Shown: positions 1 through 12,116 of the stretch, one piece after another
Layout of the letters: every line of letters starts with the position of its first letter
Numbering within the stretch: the stretch's first letter is position 1
NCBI GenBank assembly: GCA_030762935.1
Contig: CM060896.1
Span: 15,861,527-15,925,526 of the forward strand
Length of the DNA stretch: 64,000 nt
Direction of reading: 5' to 3'
Source of the DNA: Hymenopus coronatus
Lineage: Eukaryota; Arthropoda; Insecta; Mantodea; Hymenopodidae
The notes under the pieces: model-generated
The model's input: only the letters and a program-made list of their open reading frames with translations
Told to the model about the DNA's origin: nothing
Database searches by the model: none
Position numbers and translations under genes: made by a program

Positions 1-472
1 ACCTGAGAAATAAAATTTATATCTAGAATATTCTGGGGATAGCCTCTGAAGATAACTTTATTCTGGATGAATTTTACGGAATTTTATATAGTTGCTAAAC
101 CGTAAGAGGCGGAGAAAAATTTACCACCCAAAAAATGTAGAGCACGATAAAACACACAATTTATGTCATATACATTTTTTTTTTCGAGGCATTGATCGTT
201 TTTAGATATTCCTTGTTTTTTGCTTTCAGCTTTAAAAAAACGTATACTTTTCTCATAAGAAATTTATCAACTCGTATCCAAACAAAGGAACTTCAGTCAC
301 ATAGACACCAGCTTTTGACTATCACTTTAACCTATGGTATTCCCTTATTTCGCTTCTACTTTCAAGGAAGCAAGTAATAGACTATTTCTGCTAATTTTTC
401 TCAAAATAAGAGTTTTTTAACAATAATTTTTCAGGGATGTAGAGAAAGTCATGTGAATGGAACACATGAAAT
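1..472 (-). mobile_element. H-A repeat, head half, cut by window edge
   Basis: The copy begins inside the body (AATAAAAT...GCCTCTGAAG...) and runs to a worn head reading AACACATGAAA. The missing tail lies outside the window. Confidence 0.8.
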
Positions 473-480
473 TTTTAAAG

Positions 481-1140
481 TTTAATGGTGTATATAAATT
501 CTAAGTATAATAATGTTTGTGATTATTTAAGAATATTTGCAGCACAAGGGTGTTGTCGCCTCACAAAGTGTCAGACAATAGCCGAAGAACTACATATGAG
601 ATGAGAGCGATACACAGGTGGTCGGGTTACATCATGTCTGCACGCTCCATTACTTGTGTCAAAACACGCAGCCTTTCATAGAGGAAAATAACACTGAATA
701 CACGTCCTTCACTTGTTAGTGCAGCGAGGTTTTTAACACCTGCTGTGTCCTCCAGGACCTATGCAGATTATGCAGCATGCTGAATCATAATAATCATCAG
801 TAGGGCTCGGATATTTAGGCAAATACATATTTTGTTTGCATCCAAATATGAACTTGAAACTGGGTTTAATGTTCTGGATATGTACACCAGACCAAACATT
901 TTAAGCTTGTGACGGTATGGCGCCACGTTGGTATGTAGCGTTTGCTGTCCACGTTTATTGGGTACTCCCCTACCAACATAGCAGATCTCTCCACGTACCT
1001 GGTTTTGAGGTCCACTATAAAGCTGCCTCGGCGCCACCCAGTCTGCCTCAAATTGACACTCTCGGAATGTCCCTACGAAATGGTTAACACACTTCCACAT
1101 ACCCTTTATTCTTCACTAGAATTGCTACGTGTTTAGACAA
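481..1140. other. Unassigned single-copy-looking DNA
   Basis: This stretch is less AT-rich than the flanking H repeats. It holds an open frame of 110 codons on the minus strand (768-1100) with overlapping frames on both strands. I recognise no domain in it, and it could be an old LINE or processed fragment. Confidence 0.3.
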
Positions 1141-1151
1141 GCACTTCCCTC

Positions 1152-2023
1152 TCCCCTTTCTCTATACACACTATGTACATAGTGTATAGAGAAGGTATTG
1201 TAATACACCCAAAAGTCGATACCGAGATTTCACCGGAAATACATGTTTTGGGTCCCCTGTATCCAAAAAAAGTATTTTCAGAAAAAGGTCCGTGTGTGTG
1301 TCTGTGTGTCAGTGTGTCCGTGTGTCTGTGAGCACGATAACTCAAAAAGGAAAAGTCGGTAAAATACCAAACTTGGTATTTAAGTTTGATATCTTCCAAG
1401 GATGCGACAGGAAGATTTTCAAGAAAATCCCCCCACACCAAACTACCTTTTACATGGGAAAAATTTCGAACATTTTGATTTTCTAAAAATGGCTCTAACA
1501 ATTTTGATTGCTATATCGTATATTAAAGATATTTGCCTGACAAATAAAATGTATATCTTGAATTTTCTGGGAATAGCCTCTGAAAACTACTTTATTCTGG
1601 ATGAATTTTACGGAGTTTTGCATAACTACTAAACCGTAAGAGATGGACAAAAACTTACCACATAAAAAATGTAGAGCACATTAAAACACACAATTTATGT
1701 TATATACATTTCTTTCGTGGAGTTGATAGTTTTAGAGGTATTCCTTGTTTTTGGTTTCAGCTTTGAAAAACTTATACTTTTCTCATACTTGTCAACTCCT
1801 GTCCATACAAACAAAGGAACATCAGTCACATAGCAACCAGCTTTTGGCTATCACTTTAACCTATGGTACTCCCTTATTTCGCCTCTACTTACAAGGAAGC
1901 AAGTAATAAGACTATTTCTGCTAATTTTTTCTCCATTAGCATGAAGTAAATATAGGCATACGCTTTTTAACAAGAATTTGTTGCAGAGAGGTAGAGAAAG
2001 ACATGTGATTTTAACACATCAGA
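1152..2023 (-). mobile_element. H-A repeat, near full length
   Basis: The tail hairpin (CTATGTACATAG core) is at 1160-1195, a GT-rich tract at 1291-1330, and the head ends at 2023 (ACACATCAGA). An S2 SINE follows within a few bases. Confidence 0.85.
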
Positions 2024-2029
2024 TTTTTT

Positions 2030-2272
2030 GGTGTGTGGTTTAACGTCCTTTAACCTGGTTGGTCATATCGGACGATGAATGAAATTGGTGAAATGATGCT
2101 CAAATGATCTCGGGGTCCATGGAGCTTAAAGTTACTCGACATTCGTCTTCTCAGGATAAGGGAAAACCCTGAGAAAAAAGAAACTTATCCGGATAACTCG
2201 CCCTAAGCGAGATTCGAACTCACGACCTTTCGAATGTGAGGCAGACGCGCTACCACCACACTACCCAGGCGA
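2030..2272 (-). mobile_element. S2 SINE, tRNA-derived, full length
   Basis: The tRNA-like head is at the right (CTACCCAGGCGAGC on +). On the minus strand it gives a B-box-like GAGTTCGAATC, followed by a body containing TCATCGTCCGATATGACC. Matching copies lie at 43055-43335, 45970-46198 and 27988-28073. It carries no protein. Confidence 0.8.
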
Positions 2273-2274
2273 GC

Positions 2275-2438
2275 TGCAAGGCCTTTCTTTACATGGTAAT
2301 TGAGTTATTATGACTTCTAAGAGCTTTCCCTATTCCACGACTTAACTTTACTCCTCTCGTACAACTTAGTACTTTATCACTTTGCTTTATGTATATAACA
2401 GAGATGTAGAGAAAGTCATGTGAAAGGAACACGTCAGA
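2275..2438 (-). mobile_element. H repeat head remnant
   Basis: Only the last part is clear: GATGTAGAGAAAGTCATG followed by ACACGTCAGA. The left part is strongly diverged. It was probably one copy split by the S2 insertion and later decay. Confidence 0.65.
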
Positions 2439-2448
2439 TTTTTTTTTT

Positions 2449-2731
2449 TCGTAGCCCGCTTATCCTCCCCATATTAGGGCTGACATCTCCCAAGGACTTA
2501 AAAACGGGTGCAGAAGCCTGTTGGAGAGCCAACGGCACGAAACCACAGAATGGAGAACTGGAACAAGTGGTCGGCCCGTGGCCAGGCTTGATTTGAAGAA
2601 TTGGATGATAGGAAATGTGATGCTGGACAATTGGTAAAGTGAGAGACATGGGAGCCGGAAGACTCGGAGAAAACCTAGACGCCGCTTCGTCCACGATAAA
2701 CCCCACATGCGGGCGCTTGGGATAGAACCCG
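2449..2731 (-). mobile_element. S3 SINE, tRNA-derived
   Basis: Minus orientation. The head side (right) carries the CCACATGCGGGCGCTTGG block and the body carries GGAGAAAACC. Related copies are at 5079-5306, 28139-28795 (split), 30149-30410 and 51003-51132. The 3' part contains AACAGGCTTCTG on the sense strand. Confidence 0.75.
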
Positions 2732-2736
2732 GAAAG

Positions 2737-2855
2737 ATATTTATTTATATGTCAAAATAAAATGTATATCTCGAATTTTCTGGGTTAACTATTTCCGAGA
2801 TATTCCTTATTACTGGTTTCAATTTTTAAATATATAAACTCCTCTAACAGGGGAA
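2737..2855 (-). mobile_element. H repeat internal fragment
   Basis: A short body piece (AAAATGTATATCTCGAATTTTCTGGG, followed after a deletion by GAGATATTCC) is squeezed between an S3 SINE and the next H copy. Confidence 0.65.
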
Positions 2856-2860
2856 TTTTT

Positions 2861-3720
2861 ACTTTCTCTATACTCACTATGCACATAGTGTATAGAGAAT
2901 GTATTGTACTCCACCAAAAAATTCGATACCGAGATTTCACCGGAAATATATGTTTTAGGGTCCCCTGTATCCAAAAAAAGTATTTTCAGAATAAGGTCTG
3001 TGTCTGTGTGTCTGCGTGTGTCCGTGTGTCTGTGAGCACGATAACTCAAAAACGAAAAGTCGGTAAAATTCCAAACTTGGTATTTATGTTTAGTATCTTC
3101 CAGGGATGCGACACGAAGATTTTGAGAAAAATCCTCCCATCCCAAACTACCCTTTACATGGAACTTTTTTCGAAAATTTTTATTTTCTAAAAAATTCCTT
3201 TAACGATTTTGATTAAAATATGGCATATTAATGTTATTTACCTGACAAATAAAATTTATATTTTGAATTTTCTGGGAATAGCCTCTGAAGACTACTTTAT
3301 TCTGGATTAATTTTTTATAACTACTAAACCGTAAGAGATGGACAAAAACTTAACCCACAAAAACTGTAGAGCACGTTAAAACACACAATTTATGCTATAT
3401 ACATGTTTTTCGTGGATTTGATCGTTTTTGAGATATTCCTTTTTCTTGGTTTCATATTTGAAAAACATACTTTTCTCACACAAGAATTTGTCAACTCCTG
3501 TCCATACAAACAAAGGAACATCAGTCACATAGCAACCAGTTTTTGGCTTTCACTTTAACCTATGCTACTCCCTTATTTCGCTTCTACTTACAATAAAGCA
3601 AGAAATAAGACTATTTCTGCTAATTTTTCTCGATTAGCATGAAATAAATAAAAGATAAGCTTATTAACAATAATAATTTATAGAGATATAGAGAAAGTCA
3701 TGTGAATGGAACACATCAGA
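2861..3720 (-). mobile_element. H-A repeat, full length (860 bp)
   Basis: It runs from ACTTTCTCTA of the tail arm to ACACATCAGA of the head, both ends intact, with a T-run at each edge. The simple-repeat tract is short (GTGTGTCTGCGTGTG near 3002). Confidence 0.9.
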
Positions 3721-3726
3721 TTTTTC

Positions 3727-3934
3727 AACTACAAGAGAACGAATTTCAATCACATTGCAACCAGGTTTTAAAAGAATTGATTATCGCTTCAGTGTGTTTC
3801 CCAATCTCCCTTCTAATTAATAAGACCAATGTTTATCTGGAATAGCATCAAGCAGATGGAAAAATAAGCCTTTTTAGAATAAATTGTTGCAGAGATGAAG
3901 AGAAAGTCGTGTGAATGGAGTACTTGAGCTTTTT
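3727..3934 (-). mobile_element. H repeat head-side fragment
   Basis: It starts in the AACCAGG segment and ends in a worn head (GTGTGAATGGAGTACTTGAG). It directly follows a full copy in the same orientation. Confidence 0.65.
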
Positions 3935-4310
3935 AAACCACTAAGCAAATAATATACCAGGTAATGGCTCACTTGGCAGCCCTGAAATAATCAATAATCC
4001 AGAAAGAAGTAGCTTTCCCTCTCACCTTGTAAAATAAAGCAGGCCAACACATGTGCTGAAGACACCTCACGTGCACAGACATCAAAACTCCGGTTTTTGC
4101 AGTGGTTCTTACCTAAAAAGAGAAAGAAAGCAACATTAATATTCATCATTGCAACTACACTACCTTTGGCTTCTTGGTTATGTACAAGATGCATATATAT
4201 ACAGCAAACTAGTGACAAAACAATATCACTACTACGCTCAGAAAATACGCAATTGGAAGCAATTACATCGCTATAACTCACCTCCGTACCACGTGGACCA
4301 ACTGTGCGTA
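3935..4310. other. Unassigned DNA
   Basis: No gene or known repeat was recognised. The sequence passes into an H copy that lacks its tail hairpin at about 4310. Confidence 0.3.
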
Positions 4311-4311
4311 A

Positions 4312-4341
4312 ATGATTAAAAAATTTTTTGGAAAAAGGTCC

Positions 4342-4379
<38 letters not shown>

Positions 4380-5071
4380 ACAGCATAGCTCAAAAACGAA
4401 AAGACCGTTAAATACCAAACTTGGTATTTAGGTTTAGTATTTTACAAGGATCTGACACGAAGATTTTCAACAAAATCCCCCCACTCTCAACTACCCTTTA
4501 CATGGGAAAATTTCGAAATTTTTGGTTTTCTCAAAAATGGCTCAAACGATTTTGATTAAAACATCATATATTAAAGATATTTATCTGGAAAATAAAACGT
4601 ATATCTTGAATTTTCTGGGAATAGCCTCTGAAGACTACTTTATTCTGGATGAATTTTACGGAATTTTGCATAACTGCTAAACCGTAAGATATAGACAAAA
4701 ACTTACCACACAAAAAATGTAGAGGACGTTTAAACACACAATTTACATTCTACACATTTTTTCGTGAAGTTCATCTTTTTTTAGATATTCCTTGTCATTG
4801 ATTTCAGCTTTGAAAAACTTATACTTTTCTCATACAGGAATTTGTCAACTTCTGTCCATACACAGGAACTTCAGTCACATAGCAACCAGCTTTTTGACTA
4901 TCACTTTAACCTATGGTACCCTCTTATTTCGCTTCTACTTACAAGGAAGCAAGTAATAAGACTGTTTCTAATTTTTTTCTCGATTAACATGAAGGGAATA
5001 GTAGCATTAGCTTTTTAACAATAATTTGCTGCACATATGTAGAGAAAGTCATGTGAATGGAATACATAAGA
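4312..5071 (-). mobile_element. H-A repeat lacking its tail hairpin
   Basis: It starts just outside the simple-repeat tract, which is a pure GT run at 4347-4378. The hairpin and about 130 bp of tail are missing. The head ends at 5071 (ATACATAAGA). Confidence 0.8.
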
Positions 5072-5078
5072 TTTTTTT

Positions 5079-5306
5079 ATAGTCTTTAACAGCCGCTTTT
5101 ACTACCAAGGCACCGCAGACGATGATGATACATGGAATGAAGATAGAGCACCTGTGGAATGTGATGGCCTGGGAAAGCGGAGAACCCACAGTAAACCCAC
5201 CCCCGCTCCGCTTTGTCCACCACAAATCCCACATGCGGTCGATTGGAGTCGAGCCGGGCCCTTTAGGTGAGAGGCGAGTGTTCTAACCACTCGGCCACGG
5301 CGCAGA
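5079..5306 (-). mobile_element. S3 SINE with the best-preserved tRNA-like head
   Basis: On the minus strand the head reads GCCGTGGCCGAGTGGTTAG, an A-box-like start typical of Leu/Ser-type tRNA relatives. A B-box-like GGCTCGACTCC lies about 35 bases on. The body reaches GCGGCTGTTAAAGAC. It lies next to an H head, as several SINEs here do. Confidence 0.8.
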
Positions 5307-5309
5307 CCT

Positions 5310-5684
5310 GTTTCCTTCTAGGATTGAACCGGGGACTTTCCGTGTGTTAGATGCAAACTTGCTGTGTTTTATGATATCAAATTAATTTATCTGAGGTGAA
5401 ACACAACAATCTCAGCATTGTGTAAAAATTGCTTCCGTCCGGGATTGAAGAAGATTGAGTGCAAGTGTCCCGCGCCAGTGATTGTTACACCTGCGCGAGT
5501 GGACACGTGTGCTGTCGGAAAGTTCTTTGAAGTCGCAGCAGCACATTATTACACCCGAGTGAGTTTATGTCGAGGTTTGCACGTGCTGCTACTGTTCATT
5601 GCAATATAATGATTTAAATTACTTTTAGGGTCTTTAGCTCATATTTTCCATCAGCATAAGCTCTGTTATTAATATTGTAAGAGG

Positions 5685-5724
<40 letters not shown>

Positions 5725-6720
5725 CAACAACAATAAATTATTAATTGAATGTTAAGGGAAGACGGTCACACGCTCAGGGAATGACGCCACATAGACCGCA
5801 ATTACCTTCACCAACAACGTTACAGAAAATGCTCCATAACCAATAAATAGTGTTCTCTCTCAAAAAAAAAAAAAAAAAAAACATTATTCCAATAATCAAC
5901 AATAAATACGCTACTCTTTTATAAAAGCATTGAGCAAATTTACAACAATGAAATATACTTATAATGTATTGATTTTCTGGACGAAATTATAAGAAAATCG
6001 CCAACTATAGAAAAACAATTCTAACCTCGTAAACTTACAACTCAGCAATGAAGTTACTATTGAAATGGTTCTATCTCTTTGCGAACAGAGCGCAGAACAC
6101 GCTAGACATTTCTGTCCTTACGAAACGCCATTACAGCGATGATCGCCATTCCCTGCATCTCCCCTAGTGTGTTAAGAGAATGTAAAAATACTAATAATAC
6201 ATGTTTTGAAATTATTAGATGTTAGATACCTGCACATACAACATGTGTACTTTTGAAACAAAGACGGTCATGTTTATCTTATGCCATTCAGTATCATATT
6301 GGGATTACTTTAAGTTATTATTATATCGGTACACAATTTTGTGTGCAGAGCAGAGTTAGTAGTCAGAAAAGCTCGTTTCCGTGGTCAGATATGCAGTAGT
6401 ACTTGCTTCTAGAGTAACAATGTGGACCGAGTAACACCGTGAAATCAATACGATTCCAGGTATAAGAATAGCTTGAGTGAAAACCGAACTCTGGTCGGAT
6501 GGACAACCTTTGTATAAACACACGCAAAGCGCTCGTTACAGGCCCTCTCTCTATTTCTCTCTTTTATACAAACAAGAGCATTAGTCCTAATAAATATGTA
6601 CGCTTTAATAAGATCTCTTGGTGCCTGAAATTCCTTCAACGGAAAACCATAAAAAGAGAGACCAGAAATATGCAGAAAATACAGGCAATGATAATCTTTT
6701 GTTTCAAACTATATAATAAA
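5310..6720. other. Unassigned DNA with AAT and A-run simple repeats
   Basis: It contains an (AAT)n run at about 5687-5723 and an A-run at 5863-5880. No gene is recognised. A short piece at 5418-5609 is more GC-rich but shows no recognisable domain. Confidence 0.35.
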
Positions 6721-6727
6721 TATATAC

Positions 6728-6974
6728 TTTCTCGAGCCCGCATGTACAATGTACATAGTGTATAGAGAAGGTATTGTATTGCACCCAAAAATTTTATACC
6801 GATATTTACCGGAAATATGTTTAGTGGTCCCCTGAGTCCAAAAAAACATTTTTAGAAAAAGGTCCGTGTGGGTGTGTGTGTCTGTATAGCTCAAAAACGA
6901 AAAGGCCGTTAAATATCAAACTTAGTATTTAGGTTTAGTATCTTCCAAGGAAGCCACACGAAGATTTTCAAGAA
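6728..6974 (-). mobile_element. H repeat tail part, left arm of an inverted pair
   Basis: The tail hairpin is of mixed type: a CTCGAGCCCGCATGTAC left arm with a CATAGTGTATAGAGAAGG right arm. The copy breaks at GATTTTCAAGAAC and passes straight into a plus-strand copy. Confidence 0.75.
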
Positions 6975-6975
6975 C

Positions 6976-7166
6976 ATGCGATATTTTAATCAAAATCGTT
7001 ACAGCCATTTTTGAGAAAATAAAAATATTTGAAAAATGTTCCACGTAAAGGTTAGTTGGGGTGGGGTATTTTCTTGAAAATCATGTCGCATCCTTGGAAG
7101 ATACTGATCCTAAATACCCAGTTTGGTATTTAACCGACAGTTCGTTTTTGAGCTATGTTGCCCACA

Positions 7167-7203
<37 letters not shown>

Positions 7204-7345
7204 GACGTTTTTCTAGAAATACTTTTTCGGACTCGGGAATCCTAAAACATATATTTCCGTTGAAATCTCGGTATCAAATTTTTGAGTGGAATACAATATT
7301 TCTCTATCCACTATGCACATTGTATATAAGGGCTAGAGAAAGTAA
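6976..7345 (+). mobile_element. H repeat tail half, right arm of an inverted pair
   Basis: It enters at ATATTTTAATCAAAATCG, has a CA tract at 7167-7196, and ends with GGGCTAGAGAAAGTA. The tail arm is the GGGCTAG variant. Confidence 0.8.
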
Positions 7346-7349
7346 AAAG

Positions 7350-7865
7350 TGCGTATAAGGACGTCAGTGACCCCAATAACAACTTCAGCGTTTACAAACA
7401 GGAATGTCAACTTATATACTTATTTAATGTAGAGCATGAAACGCTATTCATTTGTTAAGGGAAAGCAAATCCTATTGGCTTAAAGCAACAGCTCTAGAAC
7501 TAACCAAGTTTCAAGAAACTTTAAATCTCATTAAAGTTAATGGAGAAGTAGGTTTACAACAAAAGCCATTCTAAACGATTCTAACGGATTAGAGCACATT
7601 TCCGCTCTATCTCGCGAGTCACCTACAAGCGTGAAGGAAATAGTGTTGGAGAAAGGCTCACGTGCTTATTAAAGATGGAAATAGAGAAATAATTTACGAT
7701 CTCATTTTGCTCACGTCCGCTGATTTTAAAGAGGAAAAATAATCCAGTTATTTATATGTTTTAGTTTATAGCATTTAAATCGCTGTATCAGGCGAAAGGC
7801 TTCATAGTTAAAGGTTAACTACAAAACGTTATATGACACAAATTGTGTGTTTTTCTGAGCTGTGC
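7350..7865. other. Unassigned DNA
   Basis: No repeat family, RNA gene or coding region was recognised. Confidence 0.3.
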
Positions 7866-7870
7866 ATTTT

Positions 7871-8682
7871 ACTTTCTCTACACGTACTATGTACACAGTG
7901 TATAGAGAAGGTATTGCACTCCACCCAAAAATTAGATACGGAGATTTCACCGGAAATATATGTTTTAGGGTCCCCTGTATCCAAATAAAGCATTTTCAGA
8001 AAAAGGTCCGTGTGTCTGTGAACACGATAACACAAAAACGAAAAGTCGGTAAAATACGAAAGTTACTATTTAAGTTTAGTGTCTTCCAGGATGCGACACG
8101 AAGATTTTGAGAAAAATCCCGCACCCCAAACTATTCTTAACATAGAAAAAATTTGGAACATTTTGATTTTCTTAAAAATGGCTCAAACGGTTTTGATTAA
8201 AATACCGTATATTAAAGATATTTACATGACAAATAAAATGTATATCTTGAATTTTCTGGGAACAGTCTCTGAAGACTACTTTATTCTGGATGCATTTTAC
8301 GGACATTTGCATAACTGCTAAACCGTAAGAGATAGACAAAAACTTACCACACAAAAAATGTAGAGCACATTAAAACACACAATTTATGTTATATAATTTT
8401 TTTTTCGTGGAATTGACCATTTCTGAGATATTTCTTGTAATGTTTTTCAGATATAAAACTTATTTCACGCGGATTTCAACCATATGGCAACCAGCTTTTA
8501 AAATATTTGACTATCGTTTTAGTCTAGTGTATTCCCTTATTTCCCTTCTACTTACTAGCAAGTAAGTATTTAAGACATTTTCTACTAATATTTATTTCGC
8601 TTATCATAAAATAGATAAAACAATATGCGTTTTAACAATAATGTTTACAGTGATGCAGAGAAAATCGTGTGAATGGACTTTT
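7871..8682 (-). mobile_element. H repeat, full body with decayed head
   Basis: The tail hairpin starts at 7871. The CA/GT tract is reduced to one or two units. The outer head (ACACATCAGA) is lost after GTGTGAATGGA. Confidence 0.85.
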
Positions 8683-8689
8683 TATCAAG

Positions 8690-9025
8690 AAGTTGCAGTG
8701 CAAAGCGGAGAGAATGCACTTGTTTCCTTGCATGCAGTAGGAAAATCAAGTGAAGAAAGCAGAAGTTACTTGTAGAAATAACAAATCTAGTCTCCATTAT
8801 CTCATTACTTGAAGTAGGAGGACATTTGCTTCAATTCCCACGCGTGCATCAGCATGCAAGGCTTAACAACGTGAATTAGAGTGGTCAGCTAACTCAGAGA
8901 TACTAGGAAATAGCCTAGGTCATTGTTTCTCTCGTATCCGTACCCAGAAGTGTAAAAACATCACGCTGACCCGTCCACGTCTCAGTTCTTCCTCATATTA
9001 TACGAGGGGGTGTCGTAAAGTGTCG
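8690..9025. other. Unassigned DNA
   Basis: Nothing recognised. It is slightly more GC-rich than the flanks. Confidence 0.3.
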
Positions 9026-9030
9026 GTAGC

Positions 9031-9785
9031 TTTTACATTCTCTATACGCACTATGTACATAGTGTGTGTCCGTGTGTCTGTGAACACGATAACTCAAAAA
9101 CGAAAAGTCGGTAAAATACCAAATTTGGTATTTAAGTTTAGTATCCTCCAGGGGTGCCACACGAAGATTTTGAGAAAAATCCCCCCACCCCCAACGACCC
9201 TTTACATAGAACTTTTTTCGAAAACATTGATTTTCTCAAAAATGGCTTTAACGATTTTGATTACAATTTCGTATATTAAACACATTTACCTGACAAAAAA
9301 AAAAAAAAAAATGTACATCTTGAATTTTCTAGTAATAGCCTCTGAAGAGTAGTTTATTCAGGATGAATTTTACGGAATTTTGAATAACTACTAAACCGTA
9401 AGAGATGGACAAAAACTTACTACACAAAAAATGTAGAGCACGTTAAAACACACAATTTATGTTACAATTTTTAGTGGTGTTGATCGTTTTTAAGGTATTC
9501 CTGGTTTTTCGTTTAAGCTTTGAAAAACTTATGCTTTTCTCACACAGGAATTTGTCAACTCGTGTACATACAAACAAAGAAACTTCAGTCACATAGCAAC
9601 CAGCTTTTGACTATTACTTTAACCAATAGTAGTCCCTTATTTCCCTTCTACTTACAAGGCAGCAAGTAATAAGACTATTTGTGCTATTTTTTCTGAATTA
9701 GCATTAAGTAAATAGAATCAAAAGCTTTTTAACAATACATTGTTACAGAGATGTAGAAAAAATCATGTGAATGGAACACATCAGA
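9031..9785 (-). mobile_element. H-A repeat with tail-internal deletion
   Basis: The hairpin core CACTATGTACATAGTG runs directly into TGTGTCCGTGTGTC, so the roughly 120 bp between hairpin and simple-repeat tract is missing. A 15-base A-run sits at 9295-9310. The head is intact. Confidence 0.85.
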
Positions 9786-9790
9786 TTTTT

Positions 9791-10655
9791 ACTTTCTCTA
9801 TACGAACTATGTACATAGTGTATAGAGATTGTATTGTACCCAAAAATTCGATACCGAGATTTCACCGGAAATACATGTTTAGAGACTCCCTGAATCCAGA
9901 AAAAGCATTTTTAGAAAAATTTCCGTGTGTGTGTCTGTGTCTCTATGTATGTGTGTGTCTGTGGGTAGCATAGCGCAAAAACGAAAGGACCGTTAATGCC
10001 CAAACTTGGTATTTAAGTTTGGTATCTTCCAAGGATGCGACACGAAGATTTTCAAAAAAATCCCCCACACCAAACTACCCTTTACATGGAAAAAATTCGA
10101 CATTTTCATTTTCTTAAAAATGGCTCTAACGTTTTTGATTAAAATATCGTATTTTAAAGATATTTACCTGACAAACAAAATGTATTTCTTGAATTTTCTG
10201 GGAATAGCCTCTGGAGGCTACTTTATTCTGGATGAATTTTACGGAATTGTGCATAACTGCTAAACCGTAACAGATGGACAAAAACTTACTCCACAGAAAA
10301 TGGAGCTCGCGATAAAACACAAATTTATGTCATATACATTTATTTCGTGTAGTTAGTCATTTTTAAGATACTCTTGGTTTTTCGTTTCTGCTTTGAAAAA
10401 CATACTTTTCTCATACAGGAATTTGTTAACTTCTGTCCATACAAACAAAGTAACTTCAGTTACATAGCAACCAGCTTTTGGCTTTCACTTTAACCTATGG
10501 CACTCCCTTATTTCGCTTCTACTTTTAAGGAAGCAAGTAATGAGACTATTTCTGCTAATATTTTTAGATTAACATGAGGTAAATAGAAGCATAAGCTTTT
10601 TAACTAAAGTTTGTTGCAGAGATGTAGAGAAAGTCATGTGAATGGAGCACATCAG
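9791..10655 (-). mobile_element. H-A repeat, full length (865 bp), reference copy
   Basis: Reading left to right on + (tail to head): ACTTTCTCTA arm and CTATGTACATAG hairpin (9791-9830), CACCGGAAATACATG block, GT-rich tract (9925-9962), AAGGATGCGACACGAAGATTT block, AAAATGGCTCTAACG, GGAATAGCCTCTG, ACCGTAACAGATGG, CATAGCAACCAGC, then the head GTAGAGAAAGTCATGTGAAT...ATCAGA. It abuts the preceding copy with only a T-run between. It has no protein of its own that I can support. Confidence 0.9.
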
Positions 10656-10659
10656 ATTT

Positions 10660-11065
10660 TTGTTAAGTTGTGCTGTCCGCGCACATATTCTGAGGACGCT
10701 TAAAAGCAGCTTCATCAAATTTGATTTACTGTTTGAAGATAGTCGGTTAGTATGCTACCTGAAGGTTAGGGCAGAGAAATGAGGTACAGACGAACCTGCA
10801 CATAACCTTGGTCGACATCCTCACCAGCAGGTTACGCCACATAGTAAATACTTTAACTGCGGCGAGATAAACTTTATGACAAGGCAATAGCTTGGCAAAC
10901 AATGAATTCCATTCCACGTGCGGTTTCCATTTCACGCATAATAACCAAATGTTATTGCCAACTGGAATTTTCCCCAGGTATGAAATCGACATCAACGAGC
11001 CCGTGTGAAATTCCGCATGCTTCTAATCAGTCGCAAATGAAATATTTTGTATATTGCAGTTCCAC
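10660..11065. other. Unassigned DNA between two H copies
   Basis: Overlapping open frames of 67-93 codons occur on both strands. No domain is recognisable. Confidence 0.3.
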
Positions 11066-11070
11066 TTTTT

Positions 11071-11916
11071 TCTTTCTCTACACGTACTATGCACATAGTG
11101 TATAGAGAAGGTATTGTATTGCACCCAAAAATACAATACCGAGATTTCACAGGATAAAAATGTTTTGAGACCTCTGAATCCCCTCCCAAAAAAAACATTT
11201 TTAGAAAAATGTCCTTGTGTATGTGTGCCCGTGAACACGATAATTCAAAAACGAAATGTCGGTAACATACCAAACTTGGTATTTAAATTTAGTATCTTCC
11301 AGGGATGCGACGAAGACTTGGAGAAAAATTCCCCCACCCAAACTACCCTTCACATAGAAGTTTTTTCGAAAATTTTGATTTTCTCAAAAATGGCTAAAAC
11401 GATTTTGATTAAAATATCGTATTTAAAGATATTTACCTGACAAATAAAATGTATATCTTGAATTTTCTGAGAATAGCCTCTGAAGACTACTTTATTCTGG
11501 AAGAATTTTATGGAATTTTGCAAACCGTAAGAGATGGACAAAAACCTGCCATACAAAAAATGTAGAGCACGTTAAAACACACAATTTAAGTAATATACAT
11601 TTTTTCGTGGAGTTCATCGTTTTTTACATATTCCTTGTTATTGGTTTCGGCTTTCAAAAACTTACTTTTCTCATACAGGAATTTGTCAACTCGTGTCCAT
11701 ACAAACAAAGGAACCCCAGTCACATAGCAACCAGCTATTGACTATCACTTTAACCTATCGTACTCAATTATTTATACTTACAAGAAAGCAAGTAATAAGA
11801 CTATTTCTGCTATTTTTTGTTCCTCTCGATTAGCATGAAGTAAATAGAAGCCTAAACTTTTTAACAATAATTTGTTACAGAGTTGTAGGGAAAGTCATGT
11901 GAATGGAACACATCAG
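11071..11916 (-). mobile_element. H-A repeat, full length
   Basis: Both ends are present. The head ends ACATCAGATG and is followed by TTTTTTATTAC and the tail of an H-B copy. The same head-spacer-tail junction recurs at 18420-18480. Confidence 0.9.
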
Positions 11917-11928
11917 ATGTTTTTTATT

Positions 11929-12062
11929 ACTTTCTCTAGCCCCCAATGTACAATGTACATAGGGATAGAAAGGTATTGTACTCCACCCAAAAATTTGATG
12001 TCTCACCGGAAATATATGTTTTATGGCCCCCTGAGTCGAACAAAAGCATTTTCAGAAAGACG

Positions 12063-12116
<54 letters not shown>

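Noticed and set aside
768..1100. Possible host exon (110 codons, minus)
   Set aside because: No domain recognised, overlapping frames on both strands and no convincing splice context. Kept only as unassigned DNA.
2449..2731. GC-rich frames as small genes
   Set aside because: The segment matches four other copies of the S3 SINE, with a tRNA-like head.
4320..4386. Thr-His and Cys-Val repeat peptides as low-complexity proteins
   Set aside because: They are translations of GT/CA microsatellites.
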